Positions 9,039 through 18,071 of a DNA stretch of 64,000 bases are shown in pieces. How positions within the stretch are numbered: the stretch's first letter is position 1; the number at the start of each line of letters is the position of its first letter. Origin of the DNA: Bradyrhizobium icense (lineage in GTDB: Bacteria; Pseudomonadota; Alphaproteobacteria; Rhizobiales; Xanthobacteraceae); the NCBI RefSeq assembly GCF_001693385.1, contig NZ_CP016428.1:1178001-1242000 (forward strand), read 5' to 3'. A program made the position numbers and the translations under genes. Below the pieces are notes generated by a model that saw nothing but the letters and a program-made list of their open reading frames with translations, was not told the DNA's origin and made no database searches.

Positions 9039-9261
9039 GAGCCGCTCTCCCTGATTCCCCGCGCGAAGCATGCCGAACGGGTGATGTTTTACCCTATTAC
9101 ATCCCGAGCCGTGCCCCGGCGCAAGGGCGAGTTGGGCGCATTTGGCCTCATCGCAGTGCTGGCCCATCGTGGGCGGTCGCGCGCGTATTTCGGCTCGTGA
9201 CAAGTGTAGGCCCGGGTACTAAGTCTGTTTGAAACAACGTTTAATTCGCCGGGAGGCGGCC

Positions 9262-10434
9262 ATGATTCCCAACGCCCATCGGATGTTCAACTTCGATCTT
9301 GGCGAGACTGCGGACGCCATTCGCGAGACGGTGCATTCATTTTCGCAAAACGAGATCGCCCCGCGCGCCGCCGAAATCGACCGCAGCAATCAGTTCCCGC
9401 GCGACCTCTGGCCGAAGATCGGCGCGCTCGGCCTGCACGGCATTACGGTGGAAGAGGAATATGGCGGCGCCGGCCTCGGCTATCTCGAGCACTGTATCGC
9501 GCTGGAAGAAATCTCGCGGGCGTCAGCTTCCGTCGGCCTGTCGTATGGCGCCCACTCCAACCTCTGCGTCAACCAGATCCGCCGCAACGGCAACGAGGCG
9601 CAGAAGCGCAAATACCTGCCAAAGCTGATCTCGGGCGAGCATGTCGGCTCGCTCGCGATGTCGGAGCCGGGGGCCGGTTCGGACGTGGTCTCGATGAAGA
9701 CGCGGGCCGAGAAGAAGGGCGATCGCTTTGTGCTGAACGGCAACAAGATGTGGATCACCAACGGGCCGGTGGCGGATACGCTGGTGGTCTACGCCAGGAC
9801 CGATGCCCAGGCAGGTCCCCGCGGCATCACCGCCTTCCTCATCGAAAAGGGCATGAAGGGATTTTCCACCGCGCAAAAACTCGACAAGCTCGGCATGCGC
9901 GGCTCCGACACCTGCGAACTGCTGTTCGAGGATTGCGAGGTGCCGGAGGAGAATGTGCTGAGCGAGGTCGGCCGCGGCGTCAACGTCTTGATGAGCGGCC
10001 TCGACTATGAGCGCGCGGTGCTGGCGGCCGGCCCGATCGGAATCATGCAGGCCTGCATGGACGTGGTGCTGCCCTACGTGCACGAGCGCAAGCAGTTCGG
10101 CGAGCCGATCGGCACCTTCCAACTGGTGCAGGGCAAGATCGCCGACATGTACACCACGATGAACGCCTCGCGCGCCTATGTCTACGCGGTGGCCAAAGCC
10201 TGCGACCGCGGCGAGACCACGCGCGAGGACGCCGCGGGCGCAATTCTCTATGCGGCGGAAAAAGCCACGCAATGCGCGCTCGACGCCATCCAGCTCCTCG
10301 GCGGCAACGGCTATATCAACGACTACCCGACCGGACGGCTGCTGCGCGACGCCAAACTCTACGAGATCGGCGCCGGCACCAGCGAAATCCGCCGCATGCT
10401 GATCGGGCGGGAGCTGTTCGAGAAAACGGCGTAG
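9262..10434 (+). CDS. isovaleryl-CoA dehydrogenase-like acyl-CoA dehydrogenase
   Basis: A 390-residue flavoprotein strongly resembling isovaleryl-CoA dehydrogenase, the leucine-pathway enzyme that oxidises isovaleryl-CoA. Motifs are [17 protein letters not shown] (FAD/substrate), the segment [17 protein letters not shown] whose Glu matches the isovaleryl-specific catalytic base position, and [16 protein letters not shown] near the C-terminus. Start chosen at 9262 after GGGAGG, not the upstream TTG frame opening. No carboxylase or hydratase genes of the leucine pathway follow, so the gene may instead serve the P450 products next door. Otherwise a routine catabolic enzyme. Confidence 0.94.
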   Translation: MIPNAHRMFNFDLGETADAIRETVHSFSQNEIAPRAAEIDRSNQFPRDLWPKIGALGLHGITVEEEYGGAGLGYLEHCIALEEISRASASVGLSYGAHSNLCVNQIRRNGNEAQKRKYLPKLISGEHVGSLAMSEPGAGSDVVSMKTRAEKKGDRFVLNGNKMWITNGPVADTLVVYARTDAQAGPRGITAFLIEKGMKGFSTAQKLDKLGMRGSDTCELLFEDCEVPEENVLSEVGRGVNVLMSGLDYERAVLAAGPIGIMQACMDVVLPYVHERKQFGEPIGTFQLVQGKIADMYTTMNASRAYVYAVAKACDRGETTREDAAGAILYAAEKATQCALDAIQLLGGNGYINDYPTGRLLRDAKLYEIGAGTSEIRRMLIGRELFEKTA

Positions 10435-10440
10435 CCTTCG

Positions 10441-10468
10441 CTCCTTCCCGCTCTTGCGGGGAGAAGGT
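10441..10468. repeat. short palindromic repeat/hairpin after the dehydrogenase gene
   Basis: A GC-rich imperfect palindrome (CTCCTTCCCGC, TCTT, GCGGGGAGAAGG) begins 7 bases after the dehydrogenase stop. Similar purine/pyrimidine hairpins are common between genes in Bradyrhizobium. It may mark the 3' end of the transcript. There is no strong T-run. Confidence 0.4.
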
Positions 10469-10625
10469 TGGGGCGAGGGGCTCGCAACGCAGGTGGTGCC
10501 AATGTGGCGCGACGGCTACGCCTGGCTCCAAACCCGCAGACTTCAACGCACCTGTGGGACCTGAGTCACACACTGGCTGGCCAATCTGTGGTTTGATCCG
10601 CTACCGTTCGCGCTGGAGTTGAACC

Positions 10626-11783
10626 ATGAACCAGATGAGCTGGCCCCCGCTGGTGCCGCCGCCGATGCCTTCACCGGTACCGCCGCCGATGCCGGTGGCG
10701 TTTTCGGGCGGCCGTGGCGATTTCTTCGATCTGGTCAAGCGCGGCGCGGGCCTTGAATTCGTGACCCTCGGCTTCTACCGGTTCTGGCTGCTCACCGACA
10801 TGCGCCGCCATCTCTGGGCCAATACCCATGTCGATGGCGACGCCGCGGAATATACCGGCCGCGGCAAGGAATTGCTGATCGGATTTCTGGTCGCGCTCGC
10901 GATCCTGGTGCCGGTCTATCTCGGCTATTTTCTGATCGGCCTCGAGGCCGAGCATATCCAGGCGTTCGCCAGCATTCCGCTGGTCGCGTTCTTCTACGTA
11001 TTCGGGCAGTTCGCGATCTACCGCGCGCGGCGCTACCGGCTGACGCGCACGGTGTGGCGCGGCCTGCGGTTCTGGATGACCGGCTCGGGCTGGATCTACG
11101 CCTTGCAAGCGTCCCTGTGGGGCTTGTTGTCGGCGGTGACCCTCGGGCTGGCGCTGCCGTGGCGAACGGCCGCGCTCGAACGCTACAAGATGCGCCACAC
11201 CTTCTACGGCGAGCTGCAGGGCCGTTTCGAGGGCCGCGGCTGGGAGTTCTTCAAGCGCGGCTGGTGGCTGTGGCTGCTTACGCCGATTGCGTTTTACGTG
11301 TTCCCGCTCGCGCCGTTCATTTACGGAGCCTTCAAGGCGATCGAATGGCGCTGGTGGCTGTCGGGCATTCGCTTCGGAGATGTCCGTGTCGAATCCTCCT
11401 TGCCCAAGAGCGCCTTGATCGGCCTGTACTGGAAAGTCATCGGCTGGATCGTCGTGCTCGGATTGGTGTTCTCGGCCTATCTGGCGCTGTCGGCAGCATT
11501 GGTCGCCAGCATGAGCGGGGATTCATTCAGCGAGTTCTTCAAGTCGCAGGAATTCGCGAAGAGCATTCCGCTTCTGGTGCTCGCGGGCATCGGCTATCTG
11601 GTCTTCGCGCTGGCGATGAATGTCGTGATCCGGGTCTATCTTTTGCGTGACCTCTGGGTCAGGGTGCTCGGGTCGGTCAACGTCAGCGGTATCGAGGCGG
11701 CCGCCAATGTTTCGGCGCGCGGCGGAATGGCCAGCGCGCTCGGCGAAGGATTTGCCGACGGCCTCGATGTCGGCGGCTTCTAA
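10626..11783 (+). CDS. DUF898 (YjgN-like) membrane protein
   Basis: A 385-residue integral membrane protein with a proline-rich N-terminus followed by repeated units. Each unit begins near FFDLVKRGAGLEFVTLGFYRFWL and RFEGRGWEFFKRGWWLWLLT and carries paired hydrophobic helices. These duplicated G-x-E-(L/F)-F/YRFW-type motifs are the signature of the YjgN/DUF898 family in the inner membrane, function unknown. It is followed after 15 bases by an M48 protease gene, and the DUF898-M48 pair probably forms an operon; both act at the envelope. About six to eight membrane segments are visible. Confidence 0.9.
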   Translation: MNQMSWPPLVPPPMPSPVPPPMPVAFSGGRGDFFDLVKRGAGLEFVTLGFYRFWLLTDMRRHLWANTHVDGDAAEYTGRGKELLIGFLVALAILVPVYLGYFLIGLEAEHIQAFASIPLVAFFYVFGQFAIYRARRYRLTRTVWRGLRFWMTGSGWIYALQASLWGLLSAVTLGLALPWRTAALERYKMRHTFYGELQGRFEGRGWEFFKRGWWLWLLTPIAFYVFPLAPFIYGAFKAIEWRWWLSGIRFGDVRVESSLPKSALIGLYWKVIGWIVVLGLVFSAYLALSAALVASMSGDSFSEFFKSQEFAKSIPLLVLAGIGYLVFALAMNVVIRVYLLRDLWVRVLGSVNVSGIEAAANVSARGGMASALGEGFADGLDVGGF

Positions 11784-11798
11784 GGCTTCAGAGTCCTG

Positions 11799-12908
11799 AT
11801 GGTCATGGATAGCGATATACCAACGCCTGCAAAATCGACCACGCTCGGTTCGGTGGCCTATTTCGACGGAACGTCGAACCGGCGGCGCATGGTGACGCTC
11901 CGCTTTGCCGAGCGGATCGAAATCAACGAGGGCGAACAAACGCTGGCGGCGTGGGTCTACGCCGATATCCGCCGCGCCGACAGTCCGGCCGGCATTCTGC
12001 GCCTGAGCTGCCTGACCGCGCCCGCGCTGGCGCGGCTGGAGGTTCGCGATACGGGGCTTGCCAACGAACTCGTCTCGCGCTGCGCCAACATCGATGACCA
12101 CATGATCGGCCGCCGCGGCGTTGCCGCCATCGTCGGCTGGTCGCTCGCGGCCGCGGCTTCGATCGTCGCCGTGGTGCTGTTCGGACTTCCGCTCGCGGCT
12201 GACCGCCTCACGCCGCTGGTGCCCGAAGCGTTCGAGCGGCGGCTCGGCGACGTCGCAGACAGCCAGGTCAAGACGATGTTCGATGCCAAGGTGTGCGATA
12301 ATGCCGCCGGCCAGAAGGCCTTCACAAAACTCGTCACCGCGCTTCGGGAATCCGCGGGCCTCGATACGTCGGTGCAGTCGGGCGTGCTGTCGAGTTCGGT
12401 TCCCAATGCCTTCGCGCTGCCGGGCGGCAAGGTCTATCTGTTCAACGGATTGTTGGCGAAGGCCGAGAACGCCGATGAGATCGCGGGCGTGCTGGCCCAT
12501 GAGCTCGGCCATCTCAAGCACCGCGACAGCATGCGCGGACTGATCCACAATGGCGGCACCTCGTTCCTGATCGGTTTGCTGTTCGGCGACATCACGGGCT
12601 CCAGCGCCCTGATCTTCGGCTCGCGCACGCTGGTGACGTCGTCCCATTCGCGCGAGGCCGAGACCGACGCCGACAGTTTTGCGATCGACGTCATGCACCG
12701 GCTCGGCCGGCCGGCGAAGCCGACCGGGGAATTGCTGCTCCGGGTCACCGGAAAGGAAGGCAAGGGCCTCTCCATCATCTCCACCCATCCGCTGAGCGAG
12801 GACCGCTTGGCGCGGATGAGCCGGCAAGACCGGCCAGCCAGCGGGCCGCCGCTGCTGACATCAGAGGAATGGCGATCGCTGAAATCGATCTGCGACGGCA
12901 AGTCCTGA
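11799..12908 (+). CDS. M48-family zinc metalloprotease, membrane-anchored
   Basis: A 369-residue protein. Residues 1-105 form a soluble N-terminal domain (GSVAYFDGTSNRRRMVTLRF and following) seen in alphaproteobacterial M48 proteins. One membrane helix follows near residues 108-130 (GVAAIVGWSLAAAASIVAVVLF). The peptidase domain has HELGHLKHRD with the zinc-binding and catalytic HExxH near residue 234, and REAETDADSFAID supplies the third zinc ligand. Such BepA/HtpX-like proteases handle misfolded envelope proteins. It shares an operon with the DUF898 protein upstream. The catalytic residues are all intact. Confidence 0.93.
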   Translation: MVMDSDIPTPAKSTTLGSVAYFDGTSNRRRMVTLRFAERIEINEGEQTLAAWVYADIRRADSPAGILRLSCLTAPALARLEVRDTGLANELVSRCANIDDHMIGRRGVAAIVGWSLAAAASIVAVVLFGLPLAADRLTPLVPEAFERRLGDVADSQVKTMFDAKVCDNAAGQKAFTKLVTALRESAGLDTSVQSGVLSSSVPNAFALPGGKVYLFNGLLAKAENADEIAGVLAHELGHLKHRDSMRGLIHNGGTSFLIGLLFGDITGSSALIFGSRTLVTSSHSREAETDADSFAIDVMHRLGRPAKPTGELLLRVTGKEGKGLSIISTHPLSEDRLARMSRQDRPASGPPLLTSEEWRSLKSICDGKS

Positions 12909-12919
12909 CCCGCCCCCGC

Positions 12920-13918
12920 TTACCTGCGGGCGCTATTCCGTGATCTTTCCGCTTCGATCGGCGCGGGCGCCGCACCCGCCGGCTTTAAGTCCCATACCGC
13001 CTGCATGGCCGAGAAGGCTTTCGAGATTATCGGCTCGTGGCGCCGCGACGTCAGGCAGGCGAAGCTGAGATCGCAGGTCAGCGCCACCCTGTCGGCGATC
13101 ACGAAATTCCGCTTGCGCGTGATGCGGTCGAGCATGCTGTCGCGGGCGAGGCTGAGGCCGCTGCCGGATTCGACGAAGTCGATCATGGCTTCTTCCTGAT
13201 CGGCGAATGCAACGCGCTTCGGCGATGAGCCCATAGGCCGGAACACGTCGTCGAGCAGCCTCCGATGCGCGGAGTCATGCGGCGTCGCAATCCAGGGCAG
13301 GTCGGCGAGGGCGGCCCAGTCCTTGCCCAGCACCTTGCAGCTCCATTCGGACGGCGCGATCACGCGGTAATCGAAGCGCGTCAGTGCCATGAGCTGGAAC
13401 TTGCCATCGTCGATGGTGCGTTCGGAAAGCGTCCCCGACACCCGGCATTCGGCGGGCGTAGCATCGACATAATACCCGACATCGAGCTCGCCCTTGCCGA
13501 TCTGCGCCAGCACGTCGTCGGTCATGCCATAGCGGAGGAAGACTTCGGTCCTCTTCGAGGACGTAGCGAGGCTTCGCACGAACGGGCCGAGGCGGATCGA
13601 CTCGGGATCCTGAATCGTGCCGACGCGTAGCGTGCCCCGCAGCGATTCGCGCAAGGAATCCGCCGCCGTCCTGAAATCTGCCGCCGCCGAGACCGTCCGG
13701 TGCGCCAGCGGCAGCAGGGCGGCGCCCGCCTCCGTCAGGGTAAAACCGCCCGGCGTCCGGTTGAAAAGCTGCAGCCCGGTGCTCTCCTCCAGGCCCTTCA
13801 ATTGCAGGCTGACGGCAGGCTGGGTCAAATGCAGCAAGGTGGCCGCCCGCGAAACCGTGCCTTCGCGGGCCACGGTGATGAAGCAGCGCAAGGCCTGGAT
13901 TCGCGGCAGGTCGTTCAT
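12920..13918 (-). CDS. LysR-family transcriptional regulator
   Basis: A 332-residue LysR-type protein. The N-terminal helix-turn-helix is clear (IQALRCFITVAREGTVSRAA, then HLTQPAVSLQLKGLE), and the effector domain starts near residue 90 (GTLRVGTIQDPE). The C-terminal tail is Arg/Ala-rich and a little longer than usual. It converges with the protease gene, and no divergent partner lies next to it, so its target is probably elsewhere. A dyad 62 bases upstream may be its own binding site. Confidence 0.95.
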   Translation of the reverse strand: MNDLPRIQALRCFITVAREGTVSRAATLLHLTQPAVSLQLKGLEESTGLQLFNRTPGGFTLTEAGAALLPLAHRTVSAAADFRTAADSLRESLRGTLRVGTIQDPESIRLGPFVRSLATSSKRTEVFLRYGMTDDVLAQIGKGELDVGYYVDATPAECRVSGTLSERTIDDGKFQLMALTRFDYRVIAPSEWSCKVLGKDWAALADLPWIATPHDSAHRRLLDDVFRPMGSSPKRVAFADQEEAMIDFVESGSGLSLARDSMLDRITRKRNFVIADRVALTCDLSFACLTSRRHEPIISKAFSAMQAVWDLKPAGAAPAPIEAERSRNSARR

Positions 13919-13979
13919 TTGGAAGACTTATGGGAAGCGTCCATAAACCCCATTAGACAGGATTTGCTCTTGGAAGTCA

Positions 13980-14002
13980 CAAGTTTTCATTGATGAAACT
14001 TG
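13980..14002. promoter_or_regulatory. dyad between DUF2927 gene and LysR gene
   Basis: CAAGTTTTCAT-TG-ATGAAACTTG is a near-perfect inverted repeat, with one extra T in the left arm. It lies 62-84 bases before the LysR start and 70 bases past the DUF2927 stop. It could be a LysR autoregulatory site or a hairpin at the end of the DUF2927 transcript. There is no T-run, which favours the operator reading. Confidence 0.35.
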
Positions 14003-14071
14003 GCGTTGTCACTGGAAAAAGGTGAATAGCCGCCGATTTGGCGGCCGGGGCCGGGGCCGGAGCGCGGTTGG

Positions 14072-14884
14072 TCACTGCGGCAGGTTGTTGACCTTCCGCA
14101 CCCAGGCGCGCACGTCGGCCAGCACATCCGGCAGCAGCGCGCTGACCTCCTCAACGGTCATGCCGGGTTTGATTCGGGGATCGTAGAGAAGGTTCAACAG
14201 ATACTGATCGTAAATGTCGAAATAGCCCATCGACACATTGTCGTTGAACATGGTCCAGGGCACGCTCGGGGTATCGTTGATCGGTCCGAGCGACTGCAGC
14301 AATTCCTCATAGGCACAATCGAAAAAGACGAAGTCGCCATTGTCGACGGTGAGGATCACGTCGGAATGCTCGATCTCGAATTTCTCGTTCTTGCGAAAGC
14401 CGGACAGGCATTGCGGGTCGAGCGAAGAGCGAATCTCGCGCGCCCGCTCGCTGCCATAGAAGGTCGCGATGGTACGCTGCAGATCGCGGTCGCGCACCAG
14501 CTTGACCCGCACATTGGCGTCTTCGTTGGTTCCGGCCATGGCGATGTCGAGGTGCTGAACGCGTTCGGCGATGTCGGCCACGATCTTCGCAAGCTGCGCC
14601 TTGCGGTCGGCGCGCGTGCCGTCGGCAAACACCCGCACCGGGACGTCATATTTGCGGATGCGGTCAACGCGGCCGGCGAGATGATATTCGGCGCCGAACG
14701 CGACCTTCAGAAAGCCTTCGACGATCTCGCTGTCGGTGAAGATCTTCTTCTCGGTGTGCTGGCGCTGCGCGATGGCGGGAATGTCGGCGAAGGCCGTGTA
14801 CGGCGCGAAGGTTTCGCCGACCGCAACGGCGCCCAAGGCAGCCGCTAGCGTCCGTACATACAGGAATCGGCGGGGCGTGCGCAT
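14072..14884 (-). CDS. DUF2927 family exported protein
   Basis: A 270-residue protein with an N-terminal signal-like segment (RRFLYVRTLAAALGAVAVGE). The remainder matches the layout of DUF2927 proteins: an initial IVEGFLKVAFGAEY segment, then VDRIRKYDVPVRVFADG, a central FFDCAYEELLQSLGPINDT, and a C-terminal NLLYDPRIKPGMT. These are secreted or periplasmic proteins of unknown role, thought to be protease-like. The Cys in FFDCAYEELLQ and the Cys in DPQCLSGFRK are conserved-looking. Start at the ATG 14884 rather than an upstream TTG. It is in the same direction as the L,D-transpeptidase gene upstream, about 100 bases apart. Confidence 0.87.
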   Translation of the reverse strand: MRTPRRFLYVRTLAAALGAVAVGETFAPYTAFADIPAIAQRQHTEKKIFTDSEIVEGFLKVAFGAEYHLAGRVDRIRKYDVPVRVFADGTRADRKAQLAKIVADIAERVQHLDIAMAGTNEDANVRVKLVRDRDLQRTIATFYGSERAREIRSSLDPQCLSGFRKNEKFEIEHSDVILTVDNGDFVFFDCAYEELLQSLGPINDTPSVPWTMFNDNVSMGYFDIYDQYLLNLLYDPRIKPGMTVEEVSALLPDVLADVRAWVRKVNNLPQ

Positions 14885-14983
14885 TCCAATGACGCTGCAG
14901 CAATTGGCGCGCGCGTGCAAGGCTTGAAAGGCTCGATCACGCGCTTGCGCGCATGACCGCCCAATTCCGGGATGGCTATAAGT

Positions 14984-15586
14984 CTAATTCCTCACGATAA
15001 CCGGCGTGCCGATGCGGACGCGGCTATAGAGATCGGTCACGTCCTCATTGGTCATGCGGAAGCAGCCGGACGAGACCGCCTGTCCGATCGTCTCGGGCTC
15101 GTTGGAGCCGTGGATGCGGTACAGCGTCGATCCCAGATACATCGCCCGCGCGCCGAGCGGGTTGTCGATGCCGCCGGCCATGTGGCGCGGCAGATCGGGC
15201 CGGCGCCTGAGCATCTGAGCCGGCGGTGTCCAGCTCGGCCATTCCTTCTTCGCGGTGATACGGTGGGTTCCGCTCCAGCGGAAGCCGTCCCGGCCGACGC
15301 CGATGCCGTAGCGGATCGCCTGGCCGTTGCCGAGCACGAGATAGAGCCTGCGCTCGGCGGTGTTGATGAGAATCGTGCCGGGCGCGTAATTGCCGGTGAA
15401 GTACACGGTCTGGCGCGGGATCGGGCTTGCACCGCTGGGCATGCCGGGTCGGAAGAAACCGGGGCCGCCGCCCATGATGTCGCGCGAGTCTTCAAAGAAG
15501 CCTTGAAAGAGACCTTGGGCCTGCGCCTGGCCGCTCCCCACCAGCATCGTGATCGCCGCAAACAGCAAAGCAAACGCCCGGGTCAT
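14984..15586 (-). CDS. L,D-transpeptidase (YkuD/ErfK-type)
   Basis: A 200-residue protein with a signal peptide (MTRAFALLFAAITMLVGSGQ). The YkuD catalytic domain is in residues 70-200, with IHGSNEPETIGQAVSSGCFRM supplying the catalytic His and the Cys of the SxGCxR motif. It cross-links peptidoglycan stem peptides or attaches proteins to them in the periplasm. Rhizobiales rely heavily on L,D-transpeptidases, and this is one of the small single-domain types. No lipoprotein or LysM part. The gene is preceded by a 229-base intergenic space with no clear operator. Confidence 0.95.
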   Translation of the reverse strand: MTRAFALLFAAITMLVGSGQAQAQGLFQGFFEDSRDIMGGGPGFFRPGMPSGASPIPRQTVYFTGNYAPGTILINTAERRLYLVLGNGQAIRYGIGVGRDGFRWSGTHRITAKKEWPSWTPPAQMLRRRPDLPRHMAGGIDNPLGARAMYLGSTLYRIHGSNEPETIGQAVSSGCFRMTNEDVTDLYSRVRIGTPVIVRN

Positions 15587-15815
15587 TGTTCTCCCTCACG
15601 AAAAAATCTGAATATGCAGGTCGAGACAGGCCATAATTGCGACGATCGTGCAAGCAACGAGCCTGTGACCACAGCCATTTTCAGATAGCGCGGTTAAAAA
15701 AGGCAACATGCCGTACGCGATGGCTGCATTGTCCCGCTAAACCTTTGACGAAACGTGCGAACAATGTTTGATCGTCCACGGCTCCAAGAAACGAAGCGCA
15801 AAGGGGAACGAGGCC

Positions 15816-17363
15816 ATGAACGGTGCGGAAAGTCTGGTGCGGACATTGGTCGCAGGCGGTGTGGACGTCTGCTTTACCAATCCCGGCACCTCGGAGATGC
15901 ATTTCGTCGCCGCACTGGACCGGGTCGAGGGGATGCGCTGCGTGCTCGGCCTGTTCGAGGGCGTGGTGACGGGGGCCGCCGACGGCTACTACCGCATGAA
16001 GGGCACGCCGGCCTCGACGCTGCTGCATCTCGGGCCCGGCCTGGCCAATGGCCTTGCCAATCTGCACAACGCCAAGAAGGCCCATTCCGGCATCGTCAAC
16101 ATCGTCGGCCAGCACGCGACCTACCATATCGGCTACAACGCTCCGCTGACCTCAGACATCGAAGGGCTGGCGCGGCCGATGTCGTCCTGGGTGCGGACCT
16201 CGCCGGATGCCAAATCCGTTGCCGCCGATGGCGCCGCGGCCATCGCCGCCGCCAAGAGTTCGCCGCCGCAGATCGCGACCCTGATCCTGCCTGCCGACAC
16301 CGCCTGGAACGAGGCCGACGGCATCGCGCAGGTGCCGGCGGACAGCCAGCGCGCGAGTTACTCCGCGCAAGCTGTGGACCATGCAGCCAAGGTGCTGCGC
16401 AACGGCGGCGCGTCGACGCTGTTGCTGATGACCGGCAGCGCGCTGACCGAGCATGGGCTGGCGCTGGCCGCCCAGATCGCGGGCAAGACCGGCTGCAAGG
16501 TGATGGGCCAGACCTACAACCCGCGCATGGCGCGCGGCAGGGGCCGGTTCGCGATCGACCGCATACCGTACGTGATCGAGCAGGCGCTACCGATCCTGAA
16601 GGATTTCAAGAATATCGTATTGGTCGAGGCCAACGACCCCGTGGCGTTCTTCGCCTATCCGAACAAGCCGAGCATGCTGAAGCCGCAGGGCTGCGAGGTC
16701 CACCGCATGACCTCGGGCGCTGAAAATTCCGTCGCCGCGCTGGAAGCGCTGGCTGGCGCGCTGCACGCGCAGCCGCAGGACCGGCAGCCGCAGAAGATGG
16801 TCGAAATCGCCAAGCCCACCGGCGCGCTGACGCATGCCTCGATCGCTCAGGCGATTGCGATGGCCATCCCGGAAAACGCCATCGTGGTCGATGAATCCAT
16901 CACCACCGGCCGCGGCTTCTTTCCGCCGACGGCCGCCGCCGCCCCCCACGACTGGCTGCAGAACATGGGCGGCTCGATCGGCTTCTCGACGCCGGTTGCA
17001 ACCGGTGCTGCCGTCGCGTGCCCGGACCGCAAGGTAATCTGCATGGTCGGCGACGGCAGCGCGATGTACACGCTGCAATCGCTGTGGACGCAGGCGCGCG
17101 AAGGCCTCAACGTCGTCACGATCGTATTCGCCAACAAGATCTACCAGATTCTTCGCGGCGAATTCGACGGCGTGGGCGCCGGCGAGCCGGGGCAGCGCGC
17201 GCAGGACATGCTCAAGATCGACCGCCCGGACCTCGACTTCGTGGCGCTTGCCAAGGGCATGGGCGTGCCGGGCCGTGCGGTCGCCAATGCCGACGACTTC
17301 AACAAGGCGCTGGCGGAAGCCGTCGCCGAACCGGGACCGCGGCTGATCGAAGTGCAGATGTAG
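15816..17363 (+). CDS. thiamine-diphosphate-dependent enzyme, acetolactate synthase large-subunit-like
   Basis: A 515-residue ThDP enzyme with the three expected domains. The PYR domain is N-terminal (VCFTNPGTSEMHFVAALD, where the family's catalytic Glu lies in the next helix region LFEGVVTGAADGY). The central TPP-M domain follows, and the PP domain has GDGSAMYTLQS...FANK, the Mg/ThDP site. It resembles proteins annotated as acetolactate synthase large subunit or benzoylformate decarboxylase-like. No small regulatory subunit lies nearby, so biosynthetic IlvB is unlikely. Start at 15816 after GGGGAACGAGG; the frame is open 16 codons further upstream. Confidence 0.92.
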   Translation: MNGAESLVRTLVAGGVDVCFTNPGTSEMHFVAALDRVEGMRCVLGLFEGVVTGAADGYYRMKGTPASTLLHLGPGLANGLANLHNAKKAHSGIVNIVGQHATYHIGYNAPLTSDIEGLARPMSSWVRTSPDAKSVAADGAAAIAAAKSSPPQIATLILPADTAWNEADGIAQVPADSQRASYSAQAVDHAAKVLRNGGASTLLLMTGSALTEHGLALAAQIAGKTGCKVMGQTYNPRMARGRGRFAIDRIPYVIEQALPILKDFKNIVLVEANDPVAFFAYPNKPSMLKPQGCEVHRMTSGAENSVAALEALAGALHAQPQDRQPQKMVEIAKPTGALTHASIAQAIAMAIPENAIVVDESITTGRGFFPPTAAAAPHDWLQNMGGSIGFSTPVATGAAVACPDRKVICMVGDGSAMYTLQSLWTQAREGLNVVTIVFANKIYQILRGEFDGVGAGEPGQRAQDMLKIDRPDLDFVALAKGMGVPGRAVANADDFNKALAEAVAEPGPRLIEVQM

Positions 17364-17414
17364 GGAGCGATCCTCGAAGGTTTTGAGCTAGCCGGAATGC
17401 CGTAGTTGTGAAAT

Positions 17415-17520
17415 CGTCATTGCGAGCCAACGGGTCGCGCGAATGCGCGCCCGATGACAGGCTCCGCGAAGCAATCCAGTAAGCCCGAAAACAAGACTGG
17501 ATTGCTTCGTCGCGATGACG
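17415..17520. repeat. dispersed palindromic intergenic repeat
   Basis: About 105 bases with nested symmetry. The outer ends are CGTCAT/ATGACG and an inner pair is GAAGCAATCCAGT/ACTGGATTGCTTC. Sequences beginning GTCATTGCGAGCCAACGGGT are a well-known intergenic repeat in Bradyrhizobium and relatives (recalled, not searched). It ends 13 bases before the next gene, so that gene's ribosome-binding site lies right beside it. Confidence 0.7.
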
Positions 17521-17533
17521 GTGCGGAGGCGCC

Positions 17534-18049
17534 ATGCAGACCGAACTGAACAAGGTCGTCACCGCACTTCAGGAGTTTTACGCACGCGAAACTTTCCTGC
17601 TCGATCGGGATGTCGGCGAGCGCGCGCTGACGCACCGGCTGGCGGTGGAGTTCGAAAAGCACTTCCCGGGCTGGGAGATCGACTGCGAATTCGACCGGCT
17701 CGGCGACCGTACGCTGCGGCTGCCGCACGGATCCACCGTCTCGACCGACGATCACCTCGCCAAATCCATCTATCCCGACATCGTGGTGCACCAGCGCGCC
17801 ATTCCCAACAATCTGCTTGCGGTCGAGGTGCGCAAATCGGCCAACCATCAGCCGCTCGAACATGACCGGCACAAGCTGCGCGCGCTGACCGATCCGCATG
17901 TGTGGTTCGCCTACTGGATCGGCGTGCTGCTGACGCTGGGCAAGACCCACGTCACGATGTCGGAAGTCTATACCAGCGGCGTTCTCGATCAGGCCCTGTC
18001 CGGCTGGTTCGCGCAGCGGCTGAAGGATGCAGGCCTAAGCGCAGGCTGA
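17534..18049 (+). CDS. PD-(D/E)XK nuclease-like protein of unknown role
   Basis: A 171-residue soluble protein. An N-terminal helical part has RALTHRLAVEFEKHFPGWEIDCEFDR. Next comes YPDIVVHQR, then NLLAVEVRKS, which fits the PD-(D/E)XK nuclease core: Asp in PDI, and E-x-R/K in the following strand. A helix with HDRHKLRAL and a final strand (WFAYWIGVLLTLG) complete the fold. Start chosen after GGAGG. The gene stands alone, between a dispersed repeat and an M20 peptidase gene 22 bases downstream. It could be a nuclease in host defence or DNA repair, or a catalytically altered member. The third core residue is Arg-Lys rather than a plain Lys, which leaves activity open. Confidence 0.82.
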   Translation: MQTELNKVVTALQEFYARETFLLDRDVGERALTHRLAVEFEKHFPGWEIDCEFDRLGDRTLRLPHGSTVSTDDHLAKSIYPDIVVHQRAIPNNLLAVEVRKSANHQPLEHDRHKLRALTDPHVWFAYWIGVLLTLGKTHVTMSEVYTSGVLDQALSGWFAQRLKDAGLSAG

Positions 18050-18071
18050 AGCCCTGCGAACGGAGATTCTG

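Noticed and set aside
11523..12827. 434-codon minus-strand frame opposite the M48 protease
   Set aside because: Shadow with low-complexity Arg/Asp/Gln sequence; the protease frame has intact catalytic motifs.
15816..17363. Calling the ThDP enzyme ilvB (biosynthetic acetolactate synthase)
   Set aside because: No small regulatory subunit gene is adjacent and the sequence is closer in layout to catabolic ThDP decarboxylases, so no symbol was given.
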